This document shows, piece after piece, positions 1 through 5,770 of a DNA stretch of 5,770 nt. The translations under genes and the position numbers were made by a program. Source of the stretch: Bacteroidota bacterium (lineage in GTDB: Bacteria; Bacteroidota; Ignavibacteria; Ignavibacteriales; Melioribacteraceae); NCBI GenBank assembly GCA_023453125.1, contig JAEXUB010000191.1:1-5770 (forward strand). The letters run 5' to 3'. Below the pieces are notes generated by a model. That model made no database searches. It worked only from the letters and a program-made list of their open reading frames with translations, and was not told the DNA's origin. How positions within the stretch are numbered: position 1 is the first letter of the stretch; every line of letters begins with the position of its first letter.

Positions 1-332
1 GTCCGAACGGCATCATTCAGTCCGGTATCTCTTATGGTAGAAGCAATTCTCTGGGTATATTTTTTTGAATCGGAAAATTCGAGCGGATCGGCCGATTTCA
101 TTTCAGCATCCATTTCCTCAAATGTACCTTCATCAAAAATAATCGAGACATATTCTGCGCTTCCTATCCTGAAATGGAAATCGCATTTGATGCAGGTCCA
201 CATATTTAATTCGAGCTGCTTAATATGAATTATTTCGCCGCACTCGGCGCATTTAACCCACTGTCCGTCCGGTATTTCTCTTTTACGGCTCTCAGCCGAT
301 ATATTCTGTTTTGATCTTCTAAACCATCCCAT
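1..332 (-). CDS. accD: Acetyl-CoA carboxylase carboxyltransferase subunit beta, N-terminal part (cut by window edge)
   Basis: This is the 5' end of accD; the frame stays open from the ATG at 332 to the window edge, giving 110 full codons. AccD pairs with AccA to form the carboxyltransferase that moves the carboxyl group from carboxybiotin to acetyl-CoA, making malonyl-CoA for fatty-acid synthesis in the cytoplasm. The sequence begins MGWFRRSKQNI, a typical AccD opening. It carries the AccD zinc ribbon: C28-x2-C31, then C47-x2-C50 inside WVKCAECGEI and WTCIKCDFHFRIG. The next stretch, FDEGTFEEMD...DPLEFSDSKKY...TGLNDAV (residues 67-109), also matches the family's linker into the crotonase-like domain, which lies outside the window. 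The start lies 1 nt beyond the stop of the DUF1573 gene, so the two are probably co-transcribed and coupled. A second ATG at 327 is out of frame. The identification is firm; completeness of the gene cannot be judged. Confidence 0.95.
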   Translation of the reverse strand, partial: MGWFRRSKQNISAESRKREIPDGQWVKCAECGEIIHIKQLELNMWTCIKCDFHFRIGSAEYVSIIFDEGTFEEMDAEMKSADPLEFSDSKKYTQRIASTIRDTGLNDAVR

Positions 333-333
333 A

Positions 334-1056
334 TTATTTCTTCGCCTTTATATCCGCAAATAATGTAACAGTCTGAAGCGGCTGCAGCTTGTCGCTGGTA
401 TGAATATTAACCGCTCTTACAAACTTCCCTTCGCGTCCCGAAGTGTCGAGTTCAATTTTCAGTATTGTCGATTTCCCCGGTTTAATGACTTTGTCAACAA
501 CAATAGCCGCGGTGCATCCGCAGGTAGTTGTTACATTTTTAATTTCGAGGTCAGCCTCGCCGTTATTAAACATTTTAATATTGGCAATGTAAAATTTCCC
601 TTCAGTCACTTTTCCGAAATCATATTTATTTTTATCCAGCCTAAGCTTGCCCCATTTCATATTCTGCGCTTCTTTTGAATCTTTTGGAATCACATTGGCG
701 GCGACGGCAATCCTGTATTCCCTTTTTTTCGGGTCGTTTGAATAGATATAAATATATTTCTGCTGTTCCCCTTCCCTCTGAGCGGTATCGAATTCAACAT
801 GAAGTTTGGTGGATTCCCCCGGCTTAAGTTCCATTTTTTCGGGCTGGGCAACGGTGCATCCGCAGGTTGAGCGGATAGTTTTAAGAATCAGGTCTCCGGT
901 ACCGGAATTGGAAATAACGAAATCATACATCAGCATTTCCCCTTCAATCGATTTACCGAAATCGTGCTTATCTTTATTAACATTAATAACCGCCGTTTTT
1001 TCCTGTGCGGCAATAATTGAACAGCAGAAGATTAAAACGGTTAACAAAATTCTCAT
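334..1056 (-). CDS. Secreted protein with two tandem DUF1573 domains
   Basis: A 240-residue exported protein of unknown function. Residues 1-17 form a short signal peptide (MRILLTVLIFCCSIIAAQ) with likely cleavage around A17/Q18. Cysteines 12 and 13 are present, but the preceding LIF is a poor lipobox, so a soluble periplasmic or secreted protein is more likely than a lipoprotein. Two copies of the DUF1573 Ig-like beta-sandwich follow, at about residues 24-122 and 138-237. Each opens with a DFG motif (HDFGK at 31, YDFGK at 145), then has a strand-turn with N-x-G (SNSGTGDL, FNNGEADL), the family's signature TCGCT (64-68 and 178-182), a KPG-S-T turn and a DT-x-REG segment. The paired cysteines (C65/C67, C179/C181) could bind metal or be redox active, but this is not known. 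The ATG overlaps the tsaB stop as ATGA, and GAAGGGAG lies 9 nt upstream. Similar genes are frequent in Bacteroidota and planctomycetes, without assigned roles. Confidence 0.9.
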   Translation of the reverse strand: MRILLTVLIFCCSIIAAQEKTAVINVNKDKHDFGKSIEGEMLMYDFVISNSGTGDLILKTIRSTCGCTVAQPEKMELKPGESTKLHVEFDTAQREGEQQKYIYIYSNDPKKREYRIAVAANVIPKDSKEAQNMKWGKLRLDKNKYDFGKVTEGKFYIANIKMFNNGEADLEIKNVTTTCGCTAAIVVDKVIKPGKSTILKIELDTSGREGKFVRAVNIHTSDKLQPLQTVTLFADIKAKK

Positions 1057-1709
1057 TGCTTCTTTCTCCCTTCAAATTTTTTCAGATAATCGGGTTCCAG
1101 GAAATCATATTCTTTGGTTATAAGGTGCCGGCCGTATTTAACAGACCATTCCGCCACAGTCAAAGCGTCAACATCCGTAATTTCCGGAATTTTCTCTCTA
1201 TACTTAAAATTACCGAATAAAATATCTCCCGGCCCTGCAAATCCTTCGAAATCCTCTTTCTTAATAATCTCAACGCCTGTAATAAATTTATAAGTATCAT
1301 CCTCTTTTCTGAAACGTGCGGTATAAATTTCTTCCACATTTACATTGCGGGCAATTGTAAATTCGGCACCGTTGTTCAGATGTTTAACCGCATAGAATGC
1401 AAAGGCCTCAAAAGTAGGGACCGGACAGATTGGAATTCCTGCCCCCTCGGCCAATCCCTTAACTGCGGAAAGCCCTATCCTGAGTCCGGTAAAGGAACCG
1501 GGCCCCATAGATACTGCTATATGGGAGAGTGATTTAATTTCAGTTTCAGCCATAGAAGTAACAGTCTCAATCATAGGAATAAGTTTTTCCGAATGGATAT
1601 GCTTTCCTTTTATATTGAGGGTATAGTTTCCCCCGTTCCCTGTTATGAGGGCAACGCTGCATAAATCGGAGGAAGTTTCAACTGCGAGTACCGGCTTGTT
1701 TTCAGTCAT
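1053..1709 (-). CDS. tsaB: tRNA threonylcarbamoyladenosine biosynthesis protein TsaB
   Basis: TsaB is the inactive ASKHA-fold partner of TsaD; with TsaE they transfer threonylcarbamoyl from threonylcarbamoyl-AMP to A37 of ANN-decoding tRNAs (t6A) in the cytoplasm. The 218-residue length fits the family (about 220-235). Visible landmarks are the N-terminal strand-turn VLAVETSSDLCSVAL (7-21), HSEKLIPMI (39-47), the diagnostic GPGSFTGLRIGL (69-80) and the C-terminal EPDYLKKFEGR (205-215). It lacks TsaD's metal-binding histidine pair, which argues for TsaB rather than TsaD. The short segment where many TsaB proteins read DAR-x-x-EVY is here ARNVNVEEIYTARF (120-133), so the DAR is not conserved. 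The start overlaps the tsaE stop by 8 nt, no clear Shine-Dalgarno precedes it, and translation probably depends on coupling to tsaE. The stop overlaps the next start by 4 nt. Confidence 0.95.
   Translation of the reverse strand: MTENKPVLAVETSSDLCSVALITGNGGNYTLNIKGKHIHSEKLIPMIETVTSMAETEIKSLSHIAVSMGPGSFTGLRIGLSAVKGLAEGAGIPICPVPTFEAFAFYAVKHLNNGAEFTIARNVNVEEIYTARFRKEDDTYKFITGVEIIKKEDFEGFAGPGDILFGNFKYREKIPEITDVDALTVAEWSVKYGRHLITKEYDFLEPDYLKKFEGRKKQ
1066..1073 (-). promoter_or_regulatory. Probable ribosome binding site of the DUF1573 gene
   Basis: GAAGGGAG on the minus strand ends 9 nt before the ATG at 1056 and lies within the last codons of tsaB. It is the most consensus-like Shine-Dalgarno in the window and supports this start, which also places a signal peptide directly at the N-terminus. 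Confidence 0.55.
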
Positions 1710-2130
1710 ATTTGTAGATGGTAATCCTGCGTAAATTATCAGATACTACCGCAAATTTAACTTCATAAATCCTTTTTGGCAAAAGTTCTTTGAACAAATC
1801 CGCCCACTCGATAAACACAATAGCGGAATCGTCATTTAAATAATCATCAAAACCGATATCATAAAGTTCATTGATTTTGTTGATGCGGTAAAAATCGAAA
1901 TGATAAATCTTATTCTTTCCGGGGTATACATTCACAATTGCAAAGGTGGGACTCGAGGCAGCATCAATTCCAAGAGATGCCGCAAAGCTTTTTACAAAGA
2001 AGGTCTTTCCGCTCCCCAAATCGCCGTTGAGGGCAACAATATCCCCCGGCTTTACTATTAAGGAAAAATCGGCGGCAAGTTTTGCGGTTTCATTTCCATC
2101 CCTGCTTTCGATATCAAAAAGAATCTCCAT
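1702..2130 (-). CDS. tsaE: tRNA threonylcarbamoyladenosine biosynthesis ATPase TsaE
   Basis: TsaE is the small P-loop ATPase that binds TsaB-TsaD and is needed for repeated cycles of t6A37 synthesis. The 142-residue protein has family-typical length. Motifs visible in order are the Walker A loop GDLGSGKT (36-43), the switch-like SPTFAIVNVY (60-69), HFDFYR (77-82) and the conserved IEWAD (107-111), which holds the acidic and tryptophan residues near the nucleotide. All expected catalytic elements are present. The start ATG shares one base with the porX stop (TAATG), and its Shine-Dalgarno-like AAAGGT is formed by the last codons of porX, so translation is likely coupled to porX. tsaB follows with an 8-nt overlap. 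A porX-tsaE neighbourhood is, from memory, recurrent in Bacteroidota; the direct tsaE-tsaB overlap adds the TsaE partner to the same unit. tsaD and tsaC are not in the window. Confidence 0.96.
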   Translation of the reverse strand: MEILFDIESRDGNETAKLAADFSLIVKPGDIVALNGDLGSGKTFFVKSFAASLGIDAASSPTFAIVNVYPGKNKIYHFDFYRINKINELYDIGFDDYLNDDSAIVFIEWADLFKELLPKRIYEVKFAVVSDNLRRITIYKYD

Positions 2131-3698
2131 TAACCTTTAGCCTCCATTGTAACGACCGGAAGAAGCATTTCCTCCATCGAAATTCCTCCGTGCTGGAAGC
2201 AGTCTTTATAATAGCTGAGGTATTTATGGTATTCGGTTGGATAGACGAAATAGTAATCCTCTTTTGCAATTATATAATCTATTGTTACCCCTCTCTTGGG
2301 GAGTTTGTAATCGGCCGAGTTGCGGATATATAGTGCGTGCTTGTCTTCCACTCTTAAATTACGTCCGAACTTGAATCGCAAATTTGTTGATGCCTCTTTA
2401 TCCCCCAGTACTTTAGCGCCTCTTAAAGTTCTGATGCTGCCGTGGTCGGTAGTAACAATTATCTTTGCCCCTTTCATCTTTGAGATAGTCTTAAAAGTAC
2501 CCAGTAACGAGGAATGCGAGAACCAGCCGTTGGTAAGGGAAAGATAGGCCGCCTCATTAGGAGCTATTTCCTTTAATATCTGCGAATCGGACCTGCCGTG
2601 AGCAATCATATCGAGAAAGTTCACAACAATAGCCATAAGATGTGTTTTCTTATGCGATGCGACGTTCTGTTCAAATGCTCTTCCTACGTCGGGATCAATA
2701 ATCTTCATATACTTAAGTTCATTTCTCAGTTTAATCCTGTTCCGGTCTATGAAGAGCTGCAGCAATTCTTTTTCATACTTATTCTGGCTTACTTCATCAT
2801 CCTCCCCGCTCACCCATAAATCAGGAAAATATTTTTGTATTTCGGAGGGATATAATCCGGCAAACAGAGCATTTCTCGCGTATGCCGTGGCTGTAGGCAG
2901 AATTGAACAATAATAGTCTTTTTCTATTTCAAAGAATTCCTTTAGATGCTTTTCCATTATAAGCCATTGGTCGAGCCTAAGGCAGTCTATAACCATAAAG
3001 AAAACCGGATTTTCCGACGTCCTTACGTGGGGAAGGACATATTTGCCAAGTATGTTCGGTGAAAAAAGTGGAGCGCCTTCTTCTCCCGGATTATTAATCC
3101 AGCCTTTATATTTTCTCTCAATGAACTTTGAAAATTCCTGGTTGCATTCTTTTTTCTGGTCGAATAAAGTCTGGCTGAGACCAAGTTCCGGATGTTCGCT
3201 TAATTCAATTTCCCAATTGGTAAGCTTAATATAAAGGTCAACCCATTCATTAAAACTGAGGCTGTTGAGTTTCATTCCCGAAATCTGATTAAAATCAGTC
3301 AGATAATCTTTGGCTACATACTCGCTCGATATTTTTTTCCCTTCGAGGAATTTTTTACAGACGAGAAGAATCTGCGAAGGGACTACCGGCTTAATAAGGT
3401 AATCGCTTATCTTGCTTCCAATAGCTTCATTCATCAGAGATTCTTCTTCGCTCTTTGTAACCATAACCACCGGAATATCGGGCTTAATTTCTTTTATAAG
3501 AGCAAGCGTTTCGAGCCCTCCCATACCGGGCATCATTTCATCAAGAAAGATCAGGTCAAAGTTTTTTTCTTTAACTTCGGAAAGGGCATCCTGTCCGTTT
3601 GTAACGGTTTCAACAAGATACCCTTTCTCATTCAGAAAAATAATATGCGAACGGAGGAGTTCAATCTCATCGTCAATCCACAAAATTTTATATGCCAT
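2130..3698 (-). CDS. porX: PorX: response regulator with PglZ/alkaline-phosphatase-like output domain (T9SS regulator)
   Basis: PorX is the response regulator of the PorX/PorY system that controls type IX secretion; its output domain is an alkaline-phosphatase-superfamily (PglZ) domain reported to cleave oligonucleotides rather than bind DNA. The 522 residues match family length. The receiver domain (1-122) is complete: acidic pair D9-D10, phospho-acceptor D53 in FLDEMMPGMGG, T81 and K103 (LIKP). A helical linker covers roughly 125-225. The phosphatase-like domain (about 230-520) keeps all probable metal and catalytic residues: D238 (VIDCLRLDQW), T271 as nucleophile (LPTATAYARN), D363 and H367 (NFLDMIAHGR), D418-H419 (TTDHGS) and H503 (FQHGG). 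It therefore looks active and phosphorylatable. No porY histidine kinase is visible next to it. The start ATG lies 14 nt after the sprA stop with AAAGGT just upstream; its own stop overlaps the tsaE start. No DNA-binding domain is present. Confidence 0.96.
   Translation of the reverse strand: MAYKILWIDDEIELLRSHIIFLNEKGYLVETVTNGQDALSEVKEKNFDLIFLDEMMPGMGGLETLALIKEIKPDIPVVMVTKSEEESLMNEAIGSKISDYLIKPVVPSQILLVCKKFLEGKKISSEYVAKDYLTDFNQISGMKLNSLSFNEWVDLYIKLTNWEIELSEHPELGLSQTLFDQKKECNQEFSKFIERKYKGWINNPGEEGAPLFSPNILGKYVLPHVRTSENPVFFMVIDCLRLDQWLIMEKHLKEFFEIEKDYYCSILPTATAYARNALFAGLYPSEIQKYFPDLWVSGEDDEVSQNKYEKELLQLFIDRNRIKLRNELKYMKIIDPDVGRAFEQNVASHKKTHLMAIVVNFLDMIAHGRSDSQILKEIAPNEAAYLSLTNGWFSHSSLLGTFKTISKMKGAKIIVTTDHGSIRTLRGAKVLGDKEASTNLRFKFGRNLRVEDKHALYIRNSADYKLPKRGVTIDYIIAKEDYYFVYPTEYHKYLSYYKDCFQHGGISMEEMLLPVVTMEAKG
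2133..2138 (-). promoter_or_regulatory. Probable ribosome binding site of tsaE inside the porX end
   Basis: The minus strand reads AAAGGT, TA, ATG; the AAAGGT encodes the last two residues (Lys-Gly) of PorX. The same octamer AAAGGTTA precedes porX. The site overlaps the porX stop, which suits reinitiation by ribosomes finishing porX. Confidence 0.5.
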
Positions 3699-3701
3699 AT
3701 A

Positions 3702-3707
3702 ACCTTT
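3702..3707 (-). promoter_or_regulatory. Probable ribosome binding site of porX
   Basis: The minus strand reads AAAGGT, then TAT, then ATG. It sits in the only sizeable gap of the window (14 nt, 3699-3712) and supports the ATG at 3698 as the porX start. The spacing is short and the match to anti-Shine-Dalgarno is partial, so strength is uncertain. Confidence 0.5.
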
Positions 3708-3712
3708 GGTTA

Positions 3713-5770
3713 TTAGTTTCCAATCCGGATTTCCACGTCAATACCGGCCAAGTTAGTTGTAATGGGAGGAGTACGGGACGCGCCTTCGGGCTCAACGGTA
3801 GTCCTTTCATAGAATACCGATATATTGACCTTCTGGCTCATATTGTATTTAACCCTCGGGCTAATTTTAGTACGTATAGTGCCGTCAACCGGCTCGCCGT
3901 CGTCCCTGAATTTTTCCATTCTGTAAAGAATGTTTGAGGTTCTTCCGCTGGTATATGAAATTGAGAATTCAATATCATTTTTAAGGGCAACTCCGAATAA
4001 AGGAATTTCAAATCCCGATTTAAGGAAACTTGCCGAGAAATCCATATCGTTCTGAAGTCCGAGCGTAATATTTGTTGTAGCGCTTCCCGCGGCAAAAGTA
4101 TAAACAGATTTGGTATTATATTTAACACTTGTATTGAGAGTACCGCCTAAAATACCGTCGAAAGATAATGTTATTCCGAGAAGAGGAGTAAAACTGAAAT
4201 CGATGCTCTGCTGCTGTATTTCGAGTTTACCTTCAGGGGAAATTCTCCATCCTTCCCTGTAGTTTGAATTATAGGTATGCATAATAGAGGCGCGTTTTGC
4301 AAAACTGAACAGAGGGAATTTCTCAAGCCCCTGCCAGGTGAATGCCCAGTTAGGCCTTGGTATATATTTCATTACATCCCTAAGGAATGGAATCTTTGAG
4401 AGAATCGGGAAAGTCTCAAAACCCTTAATAAATGCGTCTGAAAGATCATTCTCAGGATTTTCGCCGTAGATTTCATTTACTTTTTTAATACCGTTATTAA
4501 ACAAAGTTGAAAACATAAGCACCGGCGGAACGGTAAGGAATGACCTTTCAATTGTACCGGTTGAATTTACGTTATCAACAAGAAGATCCCCGTTTTCCTG
4601 GACTTTCATCTGCGTGACTTTATTCAGTCCCCAATTAACCGACCATATAAGGGATATTTCCGCCCCTTCCCAAAGAGGACGGGTCGTTTTAAAATCTATT
4701 TTATTCTTCTGCGAGAATGCGTCGCTTACGCTTGTTCTTTCTTTAAATGCGCGCGGACCCAAATCGTTGCTGAAGCCGAGCATAAATAGGCGCGAAGGCC
4801 CTTTGTCGAAATTCTGGCTGAATCCCCAGAAATTACTGAAACCGTTTCCATCCCCTCTTAGAGCGCTCCCCCCCAAAGAATTCTGGAACTCAAGATTAAA
4901 ATCAAGCTTATCATAATCGAAGAATATGAAGCGGACAAGATTTCTCATCTCATTCAGGATTGCAGTAAATGTTGATGGTTTTTCCTGCTGAACCTGAGGT
5001 GCTGCAATAATTTTGGTTGTATCGGGAGGAAGCGGAGTACCATCCTCTGCCAGAATAGGTTTAACTGCCCGGGTTGTATCTGCAGCAGCTTCGTTAACCC
5101 CTTTCTGCTCTTGAGTTCCTTCCCCTTCTCTTTCACCACGTCCTCTGCCTCTTCTGGTTTCCCCCTGTTGTTCCGGCATATTCATTTGGGGCCTTGCACC
5201 TTCTTTTGAGGCTGATTCTGCGAAGAGAGGCGCGGTAAATGCTTTCCACCTTATTGATGTGCCAAAACGGAATGTAGCATCGTACAATGCGCTCTTTCCA
5301 AGTTCCTTCTGCTGGAAATCATTCTTCCAATTATATCTCACATTGTATGAAAGAGTCAACTGAAGATATTTGTTCAGATCCCACCAGGATGGTATTCTGG
5401 GCTGGGCACGAAGCTCAATATTCTGCTGAACAAAATAATCCTTTCCGAAGAATCCATTTGCGAAAATATCGCGCCAGATATCTTTTTCGCTTCTTGCAAT
5501 TGTAGAATCGGCAAGAAAATGGGCATTTGACGAACTGATATCGAGATTATATTTTGCAGTTACGTTTAAGAATGCATTTTCCGTAAACATCCAGATAAAT
5601 TCGAGATAACGGGTTGTTGTAAAATCCCTGTAAACGCTCGGCTCAATATTAACCGGTGTGCCGGTAGTGACTGCAGTATTAAGGCTGCGTGCCAATTCGT
5701 ATTTATATTGCCTTCTTGCCGTCATACCCACGCTTATTGTCTGCGGGAAGAAATGAACCCTTACTGCGCT
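3713..5770 (-). CDS. sprA: SprA/Sov-type T9SS outer-membrane translocon, C-terminal part (5' end outside window)
   Basis: The frame is open from the window edge to the TAA at 3713, giving 685 C-terminal residues. In-frame GTG and ATG codons near 5731 and 5725 are internal, because upstream codons (SAVRVHFFPQTIS) continue the protein. SprA (Sov in Porphyromonas) is a giant 36-strand outer-membrane barrel, about 2400 residues, that forms the T9SS conduit. Support comes from many alternating amphipathic, aromatic-rich strands, and from WDLNKYLQLTLSYNVRYNW (visible residues 130-148) and NWAFTWQGLEKFPLF (474-488), which resemble conserved SprA C-terminal segments. The last residues, VDVEIRIGN-like (IDVEIRIGN), form a final strand. 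Residues 185-271 are a low-complexity insert (see separate entry). porX follows after 14 nt, so channel and regulator are likely co-transcribed. An unrelated large barrel is the alternative, but the shared motifs and the adjoining porX make SprA much more likely. Confidence 0.88.
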   Translation of the reverse strand, partial: SAVRVHFFPQTISVGMTARRQYKYELARSLNTAVTTGTPVNIEPSVYRDFTTTRYLEFIWMFTENAFLNVTAKYNLDISSSNAHFLADSTIARSEKDIWRDIFANGFFGKDYFVQQNIELRAQPRIPSWWDLNKYLQLTLSYNVRYNWKNDFQQKELGKSALYDATFRFGTSIRWKAFTAPLFAESASKEGARPQMNMPEQQGETRRGRGRGEREGEGTQEQKGVNEAAADTTRAVKPILAEDGTPLPPDTTKIIAAPQVQQEKPSTFTAILNEMRNLVRFIFFDYDKLDFNLEFQNSLGGSALRGDGNGFSNFWGFSQNFDKGPSRLFMLGFSNDLGPRAFKERTSVSDAFSQKNKIDFKTTRPLWEGAEISLIWSVNWGLNKVTQMKVQENGDLLVDNVNSTGTIERSFLTVPPVLMFSTLFNNGIKKVNEIYGENPENDLSDAFIKGFETFPILSKIPFLRDVMKYIPRPNWAFTWQGLEKFPLFSFAKRASIMHTYNSNYREGWRISPEGKLEIQQQSIDFSFTPLLGITLSFDGILGGTLNTSVKYNTKSVYTFAAGSATTNITLGLQNDMDFSASFLKSGFEIPLFGVALKNDIEFSISYTSGRTSNILYRMEKFRDDGEPVDGTIRTKISPRVKYNMSQKVNISVFYERTTVEPEGASRTPPITTNLAGIDVEIRIGN
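4958..5218 (-). other. Low-complexity, charged insert within SprA
   Basis: About 87 codons interrupt the beta-strand pattern. The first half is rich in Gln, Glu, Gly and Arg, with an Arg-Gly run (RRGRGRGEREGEG, at 5155-5117); the second half is Pro, Ala and Thr-rich (LPPDTTKIIAAPQVQQEKP). Strand-like sequence resumes at about 4957 with FTAILNEMRNLVRFIFFDYDKLDF. It is in frame with no stop, so it is part of the protein, probably a disordered loop. In a barrel this would face either the periplasm or the cell surface; which one cannot be told from the sequence. Confidence 0.7.

Noticed and set aside
60..66. A7 run in accD coding strand as a possible programmed frameshift site
   Set aside because: The frame continues normally with family-typical sequence (SDSKKY) and no stimulatory structure is apparent.
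34..228. Plus-strand open frame of 64 codons
   Set aside because: It lies antisense to accD, whose zinc ribbon and family motifs are clear, and it shows no recognisable domain.
400..1220. Overlapping plus-strand open frames opposite the DUF1573 gene and the tsaB end
   Set aside because: They are reverse-strand shadows of well-supported genes, have no family motifs and no credible ribosome sites.
3838..4128. Minus-strand 96-codon frame inside sprA in another frame
   Set aside because: It is nested in a long coding frame with clear barrel pattern; its sequence shows no recognisable domain.
4954..5139. Minus-strand 61-codon Lys/Leu-rich frame over the SprA low-complexity insert
   Set aside because: Its make-up is explained by the biased composition of the insert read in another frame.
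5725..5731. GTG/ATG near 5731 as a true start of the large membrane protein
   Set aside because: The frame continues open to the window edge with sequence (VHFFPQTIS) that fits the SprA pattern, and the family is far longer than 672 residues.
1..5770. CRISPR array, tRNA, rRNA, insertion sequence or phage elements
   Set aside because: No spaced direct repeats, cloverleaf sequence, transposase motifs or terminal inverted repeats were seen; almost every base is in a supported gene.

Overview
All genes in this window lie on the minus strand, so transcription runs from high to low coordinates. In that order they are: the 3' part of a SprA/Sov-type outer-membrane translocon gene (5770-3713), porX (3698-2130), tsaE (2130-1702), tsaB (1709-1053), a secreted tandem-DUF1573 protein (1056-334) and the 5' part of accD (332-1). 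The first and last genes are cut by the window edges.

The content points to the Bacteroidota/Ignavibacteriota group. SprA and PorX are hallmarks of the type IX secretion system (T9SS), which is confined to that lineage, and tandem DUF1573 proteins are also common there. Base composition looks moderately AT-rich. Purine-rich Shine-Dalgarno-like sequences precede several starts (AAAGGT before porX and tsaE, GAAGGGAG before the DUF1573 gene). Classical Bacteroidia and Flavobacteriia mostly lack these, so an Ignavibacteria-like or other early-branching lineage is my best guess. That placement is inference.

The layout is very compact. The only non-coding bases are 14 nt between sprA and porX and 1 nt between the DUF1573 gene and accD. 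porX/tsaE, tsaE/tsaB and tsaB/DUF1573 overlap by 1, 8 and 4 nt. I see no internal promoter or terminator, so the region reads as one operon-like unit with translational coupling.

Functionally it joins three themes. SprA (translocation channel) and PorX (response regulator with an alkaline-phosphatase-like PglZ domain) are the conduit and a regulator of T9SS. TsaE and TsaB are two parts of the enzyme system that makes t6A37 in ANN-decoding tRNAs. AccD is the carboxyltransferase beta subunit of acetyl-CoA carboxylase, the entry to fatty-acid synthesis. The DUF1573 protein is exported and of unknown function. The individual families are known. The noteworthy point is the physical joining of the T9SS channel, its regulator and core translation and lipid genes in one run.
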